Below are positions 1 to 11,830 of a DNA stretch of 64,000 bases, piece after piece. Origin of the DNA: Dipetalonema caudispina (Eukaryota > Nematoda > Chromadorea > Rhabditida > Onchocercidae). Both the position numbers and the translations under genes were made by a program. The notes under the pieces were generated by a model. It saw nothing but the letters and a program-made list of their open reading frames with translations, made no database searches and was not told where the DNA came from. The stretch lies in contig JABVXV010000111.1 in assembly GCA_013365325.1 (NCBI GenBank), positions 1 to 64,000 of the forward strand. Reading direction: 5' to 3'. The first letter of the stretch is position 1. Each line of letters opens with the position of its first letter.

Positions 1-939
<939 letters not shown>

Positions 940-1278
940 TCATTCTCGGGAGCATCGAACTCTTTCTCTTTCGTCGATATATATGAAATGTGCTTGTTGC
1001 AGCGGCAAAGTGATCCATTTAACACTGCCAATAGCTAGTCCCATAAGTTTTGTTGAAGCTGTAGGCAATGAGTAGCGGCAAGTCTCCAGAAGGGAGAACT
1101 GGGAAATAGTAGATTGATAGGCATCTCCTTCAAATGAGATAAATGAGACAGTTTTGAAAGAATTCCGTGGAAGTGCTTCTGCTTCTTCCTTCAAATTCTT
1201 CCCCTTTTCTCTTTCAACTTCGACGAAATTGCTTCTGAAGTCATGAGGGACAGACGGGCGAACAACAGGAATCACCTT
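940..1278 (-). CDS. Possible terminal coding exon, unknown protein
   Basis: On the minus strand an acceptor ending TTCTTTTAG is followed at 1278 by a frame of 112 codons ending in TGA at 940-942. The translation is mixed in composition, with an acidic/basic stretch (EVEREKGKNLKEEAEALP) followed by a more ordinary segment, and does not look like simple-repeat translation. There is no plausible ATG near the acceptor, so if it is real it is an internal or last exon whose upstream exons were not found. It cannot be joined to the gene ending at 2911: the only nearby donor there (GG|GTAAAA) leaves a phase that gives an immediate stop here. I do not recognise the protein. It could be a chance open frame. 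Confidence 0.25.
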   Translation of the reverse strand, partial: KVIPVVRPSVPHDFRSNFVEVEREKGKNLKEEAEALPRNSFKTVSFISFEGDAYQSTISQFSLLETCRYSLPTASTKLMGLAIGSVKWITLPLQQAHFIYIDERERVRCSRE

Positions 1279-2910
1279 CTAAAAGAAGAATGATTGATCA
1301 ATGAGTGCTTCAGCATTACCATCTCAAACCTACCATCAATCAATCATTTCGGCCTTTCCTCCAAAACGCCTCACTTGGATACCACCCCAGTCCCGACTTC
1401 CTTAACCCATTTACCGCCTTATTTTATTATTGTGTATCATTTTTATTTGTTTGTCATTTAACTGAATGAAATTTAACTTATTTATATGAAAATAATTGCA
1501 AATACATACAGCTGTCAAAAAATAACACTTCCAATATCATGTGTGTGGATTACATCACATGACATAAAACACGCAACAAACTTCCAGAAGACGTTATTTC
1601 TTTACTACAAATGATAGGCCCAAAGATCTGAAATGTTGCACAGGCAGGAGCAGTAATGAGACGAAGCGGTGCTGGATTGTAAAAATTAGTGAGATGAACA
1701 TTTTATGAATTAAATGTGAAGAGGTGCTACTGCTGTTGGCCTTCCTATGTTGTGATGATGAGTTTAAAAAAATTTCATCTTTGAACTGGGCTCTTTTTTG
1801 ACTGCATGAAATTTGATTTCATATAAAATTTTACTTGATACCGACGAATATTTCCAACTGAATGCGCTTGATGAAATTACTGTTAGAATCGCGAGATTTA
1901 TTTGAACTAGCATTTAATCCATTATTTTCAAATCCATTACCTAGCATGGTTGTTTTTATTTATCTATGCAATCATATTTGAAATATTTAAAATATAATTC
2001 ATAGAGTTTATAATTTATTTTCATGAAGCTAATAATACTGTTTGCAAATTCTCTTTACCTTCGCTGTCTGTTCTTTAGCTATAATTGGCTATGATTTGTT
2101 TTCGGACTTATTTCTGATTCACTTATCTTCGAATACGGCGAAAAACTAAATTCACAAGATGAGAGTGTGTTAATTTCATTTATGATACAGGTCAATCAGT
2201 TAACCTTCGAAAGTCCAAGTTATACACTATAACATTGGTTCTCAATTAAGCTTTGTGGATGAAAAATACAAACGCACCAACCAGCATAAACAAGTTGTAA
2301 ATGTTTTTTCTGATAGAAGCAGACATTTGAAAGTAAGGACATAACATACAATGCTCATTTACTCTTAAACAATAATTATTGTTTCGGAACCTTTACAACT
2401 CTCTGGGATTCCTAGCCATCGTTCTGCAGGTAAGTATAGGGTTTCAACTCGGCTTTCAACACTAGAAATTTAACAAACATGTCCAAAGAAAGATGAAGTG
2501 AAGTGAAATCGAAGCAAAAAGAATAATGAAAATTTGATCTTTGTGGCCTTATTGCCTGCCGATGTTCTGGTTTAATGAGTTCAGAGCGGTTTTAATTTTT
2601 CTTTCTGATTATTTTAAGAATAGATGACGATTATTGCTTCACATCACTCTCTCAAGATCTCCAAGTTATTACGATGATGTACTTGTTTTTCAAGATATTT
2701 TATTGGTTATAGTGACAAACTGTGCGTCCAATTTGTTTTAGTAAAGCGATGTACCACTACATTTCACTTTTATATTATGATTGCTTCATCAGTGATATTT
2801 ATTCTTTGTCATTATGCACAATTCATCACTATATTATTATTATTTCACAAATAATTAGTGCAATAATAACTATTGCAAATGCATGAAAGCACATCATCGC
2901 TCCAAGCCTT
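1279..2910. other. Intergenic; poly(A) signal for the next gene
   Basis: No coding exon can be supported. On the minus strand AATAAA occurs at 2798-2803, about 110 bases after the stop of the gene at 2911-3525, and is its likely poly(A) signal. Confidence 0.5.
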
Positions 2911-3525
2911 TTACCCATTAAAGTTGAATAAGTTCTGATGCTTGATCGGATATGGAGTGGGATGACGGCGACGTGCCATGAGACGTTTGCGCAGGGCAAT
3001 AATTTTTGCATTTCCCTTAAGCGATCGCGGCGAATTTTCTCTATCGCGATGGGTTACTGGATTCTCCTTCTTCAAGCTGCGACCACGTGCTGGTACATCA
3101 ATTTTCGCGGTGTCATCCACAGTGCTCGAATTGCACTGAAAAAGTTTTTATTGCGTGATTCTTTAATTCGCACTGTAAAGACAGTTTTAGAACTAATAAT
3201 AGCATCTTTGAACAAAAGTCAATAAAGTAACGAATATAAAAATGACCGACATCTACCAGAAGTTTTATATCAGCGGACATTTAAGGTGTCTCATTACTTT
3301 TATATCGCTATGCCCTGCTTCATCATTATTCTGCCCCTCGGATGGGTTAGTATCTCCCAGAGGAAGACTCTCGGAATCTTTTTCCGAGTTTTTCACTTCC
3401 TCTTTGTTGGACGCAGAGTTGACACAGTCAGGAGCGGAAGTTTCTGTCGGTAAAGAATCTCCGCTCGAAGGATTTGGATTAGGAGCGCCCGAAACGGTCG
3501 AATCCTCAGCAGACATTTTTAACAT
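2911..3525 (-). CDS. Small low-complexity, possibly secreted protein
   Basis: This is a two-exon model: 3525-3298 and 3135-2911. The donor is AAA|GTAATG and the acceptor TTTTTCAG|TGC; both are phase 0 and the frames join cleanly. From the ATG at 3525 the product is 150 aa. Exon 1 is rich in Ser, Asn, Glu and Pro, like an unstructured segment. Exon 2 is strongly basic (for example ALRKRLMARRRH) and ends LFNFNG before TAA. Just upstream of the ATG the same frame reads a hydrophobic run (KLSLFVVVVLMLKMSA) that resembles a signal peptide but has no ATG before the preceding stop. Either a first exon lies further upstream or the start is at 3525 or 3516. The several dibasic sites could suit a processed precursor, but nothing identifies a peptide family. 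The family is unrecognised. Confidence 0.45.
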
Positions 3526-6066
3526 AAGCACTACCACCACGAATAATGATAATTTTACAATGATGCCTTGATGATAATTCCACAGTATTTATACATTTTT
3601 GCTCCGGAATCTCACTGAATCTATTCTCAAAGAATAGAGGCAGAAAACAGAAGGGAACATTCCATATCCATTTCTATGACATAGAGTGTTGAAGGTTTCG
3701 ATTGCTTCAATACTTTTTGAAATCAGTATAAAAAAACACTGGTGAAATTGAGTTTCGAAATTAGTACAACTATGAAACCGAAACTTTTTAAAACTGAATG
3801 GACGGCCTGTTATGATCTTGAGAACCGTATCTTAATATCCTATTCTTCTTGCATTTGATCACGCATTCGATTCAGTTGGAACTAAGAGCAATATAAATAA
3901 GCTATTGTTCGGAGTCATTCTTCAATTAGAATTTTGGCTGAATGGTCTTTCCCTTGAAACCTGTTCTCAGTGTAATTTGATGTAAATACATAAAGCAAAA
4001 TTGAAAAACTGAAAAGGGCGGAAAGATCAAATATTCCGCACATAACTTGATGATATCAGATGATGAGCGATCAATACGAAAGAGTTGATAAATCGCCAAG
4101 TAAACTACTTCAACTTAACAGCATCTACATTACCCCAATCAAGGCCTTTCTTGTTAATGATTGGTACTAATCCAGTATTACGATTCACTGCCCACAAAAC
4201 AAATTTGACCATTCCAGTTTCCAGATGCATACAATCATTTTCAATCTTCAACTAAGATCATTAATCAAGTAAACTGTAGACTATAACACAGCGGACCCCC
4301 TAAGCCATATACTGCCAGTTTCTCTTTTGAGCAACGTCAAACCATTTTTTCCGGTTTGCTAAATTTGAAAAATTGCTGGCAGTGTTGCGCACAGCAGAGT
4401 ATCGGATAACCCTTTATGATTCGCCGAACTGTCCCAATGCATCACTTCAGCCGTCAATCGATCATCGTTACGGTACGAAAAGAAGATTAATGAGCCATTT
4501 TTTGTCTCATCCATCAACATTTATTAAATGTTGATTTTAATGGCCTCAGAAAACGTATCTCTTCCCTCCTTCCCTTCTCTCTCCCTCTCTCTCTATTTCT
4601 CCCCCTTATTTCTTCTTTCCTTTCCCAACACAACCCCTTTTTCCTGGCTATAAACGAATCTTTCTTCGATGTCTCTTTCTTTACTCAGAAAAGGTTATCA
4701 ATTTTTCATCGCCTTTGTTTTTAGATTGATTTATCCAGAAATTGTGCAACTTCAAGTCAGTAAAAATTTCATTTCTTTTGGAACGAATTAGCCAAAATCC
4801 AAAAACTTGATGATCATTGCTTGTCTTGTTTTCCAAAGATTTTGTGAGGAAGCTTTGCTTTTCCAAAAATTATTTTTCTAGCGAACTCATCAACTTTGTG
4901 AAATTTCGCAGAGAATGAAGGAGGAATTCTCTGTGGGAATAATAAATGTTTGAGATTGAAATGTTCCACAAAACCAAAGTGAATAACAGTTATCTTGTGT
5001 GTTTTAATGGAACTTTGAAACGATGTAACCAATAAGTTGTTACAGATTTTATTGTGTGAACAAATGAATTTTTTAATACATACAGAAAAATAATCCCTTT
5101 TTTGTTTGCTTTAATAACTACCCAAAATTGGTGAAAAGAAGCAAGGAAAAAGGAAAATGAGAGAAACGATGTATCGTACAATTTTTTAATAACAAACAAA
5201 TATGGCGAAGAAGAAACATTCGTTTATTTGAAAGTGCAAAAAACAGTGAAGCTTATCAAAGTTTCCAGGATCAACCATGAATTTTTGGAAATTTTTGTTA
5301 TTATCAACTGATGGGATTGAAGGTATAAAGAGGGAATAAAATAGGCAACTGATTTCATGCAGAATTAACAAAATGCGCTTAAAAGAAATATTTCTCTACT
5401 AATATTCAGGAACTGCATGAATTTCTTCCAGATCTAACTGTAAGTAGTTTGTCACGTTTCACTAGTTTTCATTGTGGAAAAAGTTTCTCCATAAGATTTC
5501 AGGAAATTTGAAATACAGGCTGCCAAAAAAACATAAAGCATAAAACAACGAAATGTAACGATAGATCTAAAACTTGTAAGAACCATGAACCTAAATTCAG
5601 ATACAATTCGTAAAGAAGCAAAATGAAGCATACCAAAAGAAGAAAACACCGTACAAAAATGAGTTAGTTAACACAGTTTGCTGAATAAATACCCGCAATA
5701 AAGAACTGCTGAGAAATGGATACAGCTTATGGCCTTGATGATCAATAATCAATAAGCGCTCCCTACCAACACATAAAAGCCGGTTCCCTGCTGAAATGCT
5801 ACGGGCGGTTGAAACTCTTTCGAGATTAAATTCATAGATTTATAAGATTTATTTAAAGAAATACTATATCACAGTTAAAACCTATCATTTTCAAATTCAA
5901 CCTGGATGTTTTATGGAGTGAGGGACAATAGCTGGAAAATTCTATGCACAGCATATTTTCCAGAGACTTTAACTAAGCGGAGAAGACACTGTGTCATGAC
6001 GTTCATCATTATTTCAGTTGGTAACACAATGAGCATAAAAAAACCTGCTAAGGATATAAATGAGTT
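3526..6066. other. Intergenic stretch with a pyrimidine tract; tlp-1 3' region
   Basis: Several overlapping minus-strand frames between 4680 and 5650 are AT-driven and unrecognisable. Positions 4558-4625 form an almost pure C/T tract on the plus strand. On the minus strand AATAAA lies at 5848-5853, about 210 bases past the tlp-1 stop, and is its likely poly(A) signal. Confidence 0.5.
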
Positions 6067-7833
6067 CTACGGATGAGGCATAGTAGCCATAAGACGTTGG
6101 GTATACATGGCCTGCAATGCAGCCGCTGAAGGGAAGCCTGTCATCGTCGGGAATGGAGGTATTCCAAGTGGATTTGGTACAGCTGGCATTAAACCACTTG
6201 GTTTCATATACGGATGATAACGAAGGGAAGCGGCCGCTGCTGCATGATTAATTAGCGATGCTGTAGTGGTTGAACGTGGTGAAATGCTCGTTTTTAGATC
6301 ACTGCTACTGCTTGAACTTGTTGTTGATGGAGCATGAGCCGCCTGAAAATTTCGAACGTTCCATTGTTAGCAATTCATTGAATCCGTGTTATCATTCTTC
6401 TTCACTACTTCAAAAATAAGTCTTTCTCAACACTATCATTTTCAAACCAGCTGTTAAATCTGAGGCGAATGCGTTAGATCGTGCACATTCAATAAAATAT
6501 ATACCTTCATATGTGCAGCAAGTTCGTCAGCAGTTGGAAACGATTTCCCACAAACACCATTTGGTGACTCGATCCAATTACAGATGTGCTTAGTTACTTG
6601 TCCAGAAGCCGCAGCCATCAAATTTTGATAAGCAATTTGAGCTGCTGAACTGAAAATCACAAAAAATGCTAATTTTTTATAGTAAAAGAATGAATTCCAT
6701 CACATCCTGAAATATGTACACGCCACTGATTTTTTTGAGAAATTAATGGACTCAAAAAGTCTCAGTATAATCCCGCCATCGGACCAGCAAAAGTCTCCGT
6801 TAAATACACTGATATTCAATTGTTCTTCCAAGAGGATTTTCAGCAAAAATAAGAACCAACCACATTTCTTTTCTTGTTTTTCTTTTTTGAAAACTATTTG
6901 TTAAGATACTGACTAAGCGATTTTTTGAAAGAACATTTACCTTGATGTCGGTGGTAATGTTCCGGATAGAAGTGGGCTATAAGCAGCAGCAAAAAAGGAT
7001 GGTGGGAAAGTCATCATTAAGTCGGCAGGTGTGGTACTAGCAGCAGCAGCTGCAGCAGCAGCACTATGCATCGTACAACTTGTACAGCCTGGGGTTACGC
7101 ATGGCCTTGTCATCATAGTTGCTGGACATCCTATAAATAAAGAAAAAATATTTTCCAAATGGAATTACCATAAAAGATACACAAATCACAATGATGGATA
7201 AGTAAATTTTTTTTCCTTATTTTAAAATGAGCCATCTAACAACAGCTCATCAATAAAATACCACTTATTCAAAAAATCTGAATACTCAACATGTGCTTGT
7301 ACATCTAGTTCAATATTTTTCGGAAAAATATTTTTTGTAATAAAAAACGGACCCTTGCAAGTTAGTGGATCTGGACATCGTAGGAATGGATTGGATGTTC
7401 CACCTGGAAATGCTCCAGCAGCAGCAAAAGTGGGGACCGTTGGAAATCCAGGCATGAGAGATGGATAAGGGAAGGCCGGAAAGCTTGTCGCAAGAGGTGA
7501 GAAATTCATGGGGAAACAGCCTCGTGCACTGAGCATCAAATTTGCAGGTAAGGAAGCAGCGGCACTGGTGGATGGTTCGGAACTTATCGGGGTCTTTTTG
7601 CCAACCGATGGGCTGTGCGCTATGTGACGGGGACTTTTAGATCCCTCCTTTTTGTTTTTTGCCGTTGGGCTAGGTTCCTCTTTTTTCGTTTCACCAGATA
7701 TACTACTACTCGGACTGGTGCGATCCCTAGATTTATCACCATCTTTATTGGATTTCCGGTTTGATGTGTCAGGAAGACCAATTGTTTCGCAGGTTTTTGC
7801 AAGCATCGCAAGAGGTGATTTACCAGAATCCAT
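6067..7833 (-). CDS. tlp-1: NET-family C2H2 zinc-finger transcription factor (TLP-1 / Noc-Elbow / ZNF503-703 type)
   Basis: Four exons are read on the minus strand: 7833-7353, 7130-6941, 6649-6505 and 6342-6067. They have GT-AG borders, matching phases and 363 aa. Family marks occur in order: SPLAMLAKTCETIG near the N-terminus, matching the SPLALLAQTC motif of ZNF503/703; a Cys-rich segment at residues 153-179 (CPDPLTCKGC then CVTPGCTSC) in the place of the family's buttonhead-like box; a poly-Ala run; one atypical C2H2 finger at 247-275 (CNWIESPNGVC, then HMKAAH, with the last His in exon 4); and a C-terminal SLRYHPY, matching vertebrate RYHPY. NET proteins act as nuclear repressors in patterning; C. 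elegans TLP-1 controls tail and cell-fate decisions. The ATG directly follows a TTTACAG acceptor, so it is either a trans-spliced start or an internal Met with an unseen 5' exon. Vertebrate members have a longer N-terminus. Family call firm; start uncertain. Confidence 0.9.
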
Positions 7834-10450
7834 CTGTAAACATGAATACTTTTATAAAATTCAAAACATATGGAACTCAAATACGAATTTACACTACAAA
7901 TTTATGAAATGGACGAGCAAAACTTGCACATTTTGATGAGTTTGGCTTCCAATAAGATTAAATTATAAACTAAATATTTGGACTTCGATGATACAAATTA
8001 TTCAAGTGATTCACAAAATATAGGAGTGTAGATAATCTAATGAATGGATTCGAAAGAATAATGTACGACACGGCAATAGAAAAGAACTTACACAACTTTT
8101 ATAGAAAAAGCCTTTTTCGGTCAAGCAATGCATCAATTCACACTCATTCGATCAGATTTTTGATTGAAAGTAGAAAGAGGGCAATTTAGAGAAACAAATG
8201 GATGACTACAAATTGGGAAGAGTGTATGTCTCACACTATGAATAATTTGGATTCCGAATTATGAATTTCTTTCTGTGCAACAAATAGTTTTAACCCATTA
8301 GAGAAAATTACAGTTATTTGAGAATGATTATTCAGACAAGAACATAGCACAATTTACAATCAAATAAAATGGAACGAAGAATTGGAAATTTTTCTTTCTG
8401 TTATCGAAGTTCACCTAAACAGAGTGCGACAACTTCGACTTCAATATTCGAACGATGAAGACAACACGTAAAGGTATCCCGGACTATCTTTAATACATTT
8501 ATTTCTGTACCACCATTTGAAAAGCATTACCTCTTACTCTTTCTTATTTACGGTTTGATCGGTCGTGCCGCAGTTTTCAATTGATGAATTATATTTTTTA
8601 AATCAGCTTCCAAGTTTCTGCTCAAATGATAATGATAAGCAAAACCTAGTAATTTCAAATAAGCGGTGTATAATGAATATATTCTAGTTTCCTTTCAAAA
8701 ACATCTTCCCCTCCATTACTGTTCAGTTACTTTCTCTCTTCTTTTTCTACGCCTGTTATTACTCTGCCATTTATAAATCGTTGAAATCCCACAATTTTAG
8801 ATTCAAATTAAAACCATTAAAATAAAAAGGACAGAAAGGAAACTTCCTTTCCGCAAAATATTTCCAAAAGAATCACATTTCTTGCACTGCGACTTCGTCA
8901 TTTCCAACAACAGATAATAATGAAAATTAAGGAATTAATGCGTCTATAGATTTCATATAAATTTTTGAAACGTGACTTCCATTTCCTAACTTGTAAGTTT
9001 TAAATTAATAGAAATTGAAATAAATAAATACACAAACACATATAAATACAAAAATATCTGTAGAAAGAGGAATGCATCGAACAAGGAAATAGAGAAAATG
9101 GTTAATTTTATCTTGCTTTTCTAAGTGAGAATTTATGAGTGATAAACGAAGGTTTGATGGTTGCAAGAAGCGAAACGAAACTGACAGTTTGACCAAAATT
9201 TCAAATGATAGCAGGAGCAAGAGTGTGAATGAAAGGAGTGAACAAGAAGAGAGATGAAGTGAGAGGGAAATTCGAAGGAATGTGCAGGAAAAAAAATGAA
9301 AAGGTAATTTGAAATGATAACAGAGATGAAAAATGTCAAGTCATTTCTCATATCATTCAAACCGGCACTTATCAATTAAAAATTGGAAACAAGAAAAATG
9401 GGTGAAGGGAAGAAAAGCGCTTGGCCGCGACCAGCATAGCGATAGAGAAATCGTAATTTTCGACCAGCTAACTTCTTCGACCTCGTCCCACGGCAACACT
9501 TGGAAAATTCTCAAAAACCAGCCAGGCGAGGAAAAAGTCCTTGAGGGTAAACAATCTCTATCGGGGTAGCGAGTCAACACGGGATAGCAGCAGTTGTAGC
9601 AATAGCAGTAACAGTAGCAGCAGCTGCGGCAGTAACGCATAGTAGCAACTCACCATGTTGCTTCATTGGTTCACCCATTCAAAAATTCATGCATATTTCA
9701 CTGAAAGGGCATATAAAATTGCTAATGCCTGTGTGTCAGTGACTGATAACCAAGAAAAAGCCGGCAGACAACCCATCCGCAAATGATTTGTTAGGTCTTG
9801 CTTGCAGCTACTGCATTTCTGCATCTTTCATGTAACTCAATAGCCAATATCAATCCTCGTCATTTTTATAATTCGACCACTTACAAGGTTTTAATATCCT
9901 TTCCGGGATATTCATTTCAAAATCATCAACGACTGTGATCACATTCGCAACATACTGAAATACTTATTCCCAGTGTTAAATGCTAAAGCTGTTCCTAATC
10001 GTTGGTGTAATCAAAATACTGAACATTCCTATCAACATGAAAAAAAACTATTCGATACTTGACTGGAAAGACAGCTTTAGAAAAAATTAAAATATGCAAA
10101 GTAACATCCATTTTTTTCGAAGCAAACATTTATGCAAGAAAATGTATAAATATTGCTCAGATTTGTCATAAATAGGCAGGAAAAACCTCTATATTTCTCA
10201 TATCTTATTAATGCGTAAACCATGTCATCATATCAAAACATCACGTGACCTGAACCCTCTCCTAATAAATAAGGTCTATGATAAGGTGAATCCCCAGAAA
10301 ACATGCATGTGATAGTGTACGCAACGGTTACATGAAAACAGACCAACACACGTATATAAACAGACATATGCGCACACATATGTGTAGAGACACCCCGACA
10401 AATGGAAAATTTAGATCATCGATGAGATTAGTTTAATCACACATGACAGC

Positions 10451-10478
10451 TATCCATCCATCCATCCATCCGTCCATC
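10451..10478. repeat. (CATC)n short tandem repeat
   Basis: TATCCATCCATCCATCCATC continues with one CGTC variant unit. A simple-sequence repeat. Confidence 0.9.
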
Positions 10479-10648
10479 TCCTTTATTCGATACTGCTCCT
10501 GATAAATAGGTAATTCCTCAATGCACGAATGCCCAGAAAAATCTAAGCTCTCATGAACTTCTCTCATCTCTGCTGCTCTCCACCTCTTCGCTTCTTAACG
10601 AAAATGCGTTTTACACGAAATTTACTTCCGAATAGTAGACGGTTCTTT

Positions 10649-10668
10649 CTTTTTTTTTTTTTTTTTTT
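10649..10668. repeat. Poly(T) tract
   Basis: An uninterrupted run of about 19-20 T follows GGTTCTTTC. A simple homopolymer. Confidence 0.9.
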
Positions 10669-11340
10669 GAAATATTTCAGATATGTGAAATCCAGAAACT
10701 ATGGATAATTTTTAATTTAGATGTATACCATTTTAGTGTGCATATGTTACTTTCCAGAAGTAGAAGAAAAAAACACGAGAAGGTTGTTTTTCGTGACTGA
10801 ATCAAGGAAAGAATGTATAGAAATATGAATAAAAAGGTTTGAAACAACCTGTATATGATAAAATAATGAGAATGTAGATGGAAAGGGAAGCCTTCTGAAA
10901 TGTAGAAAGATGATGAAACCATAGTGTGCAACATTTTGTTGACCTAATTTAAAACAGTCATCAATAAACCCATTGCTTATGCAATAATGTAACAACAAAT
11001 TTCAGCATATAAATATGATTATGAAATGAGGGACTAACCGCTGGCATAACAGGTGAATTATAGTCGGTCAGGTACTGTGAATGTGTTGAAACCATCCTTG
11101 TATAATAATAATTGGATACGCTTTTTTCTAAATGTAAGGCAAAACACTGCCGTAGAATGAGTTGGCAGGTGTACAGATAATACAGTAGAGTAATTTTGTC
11201 AGGAAATCGCTTGTAAACTGGATAACGAATAATCTGAAGGATGGAGAAATCTGATATTCTATCTATCTATGTATCAATATATCGATATATACAAACAAAT
11301 TTATAAACTAGATATCTATCTATATGTATAGGTATGTATT

Positions 11341-11830
11341 TATATATAGAACGCTGCATGATAAAGCAAAACGCGGACGCGGACAGACGTAACCGGTTGA
11401 AGGACACAGCCAGTCAGAAGAGCAAACCGCTTCGGGCACCTGCTACAAATAAGAACTGTGTTGTATGAGTGGGGGCGAGATCAAGGCGGACCCACCCAGC
11501 TGAAACCCGTCGTCAGTGAGAAACTTCAAAGAGAGATGCCGCGCAGTGGTGCTGCAAGTTGAAGGGGAGGGATGAGAGGCGTGTTGTGAAGTATACCCCT
11601 CTTCCTCCCCTTTCCGCCTCATTCTACCACCTCACCAATGAATGGGTCTGTATGGGAGGTGCTTCTACATCATCCATTCACAGAAATTTGCATTGCTTTC
11701 ATGCTAGTGCCGATGCCGATGGTGGTGCTCGTGCTGGTGCTGACGCTGGTGTTGGTGCTGGTGCTGGTGCTGGTGCTGGTGCTACTGATGATGCTTAACA
11801 GTTAACAGAAACTGCACTGCTACTGCTTGC
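11341..11830. promoter_or_regulatory. GC-richer island upstream of tlp-1 (candidate promoter or 5' exon)
   Basis: In an otherwise AT-rich desert this interval is clearly richer in G and C; 11461-11540 is about 55% by eye. It begins with CGCGGACGCGGACAGACG near 11372. No coding exon or TATA arrangement could be proven. It lies about 3.5 kb upstream of the first recognised tlp-1 coding exon and could contain its promoter or 5' UTR exon. This rests on composition and position alone. Confidence 0.3.
11715..11793. repeat. Degenerate (GGTGCT)n hexanucleotide repeat
   Basis: Runs of GGTGCT and variants (GATGCC, CGTGCT, GACGCT, GTTGGT) cover about 80 bases. The plus strand would read alternating Gly/Ala, but this is repeat translation with no gene context. 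Confidence 0.9.

Larger units (their letters stand above)
7834..11340. other. Non-coding region upstream of tlp-1
   Basis: I see no supportable exon. A stretch at 9400-9660 is less AT-rich and contains an imperfect CAG/GTA-like triplet run (about 9585-9650), but neither strand gives recognisable protein. The region is a plausible tlp-1 promoter, 5' intron or enhancer zone, by position only. Confidence 0.5.

Noticed and set aside
2938..3571. Plus-strand frames opposite the small minus-strand gene
   Set aside because: Shadows of the two minus-strand exons, which have matching splice sites and phases.
4681..5649. Chain of overlapping minus-strand frames downstream of tlp-1
   Set aside because: They overlap in different frames, are Phe/Lys/Ile-rich as expected of AT-rich non-coding DNA, and show no family motif.
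9353..9640. Cys/Tyr-rich minus-strand frame
   Set aside because: Produced by the imperfect CAG/GTA triplet run; no exon borders or similarity.
11559..11798. Gly/Ala-rich frame on the plus strand
   Set aside because: It is translation of the GGTGCT repeat plus flanking sequence, with no gene context.
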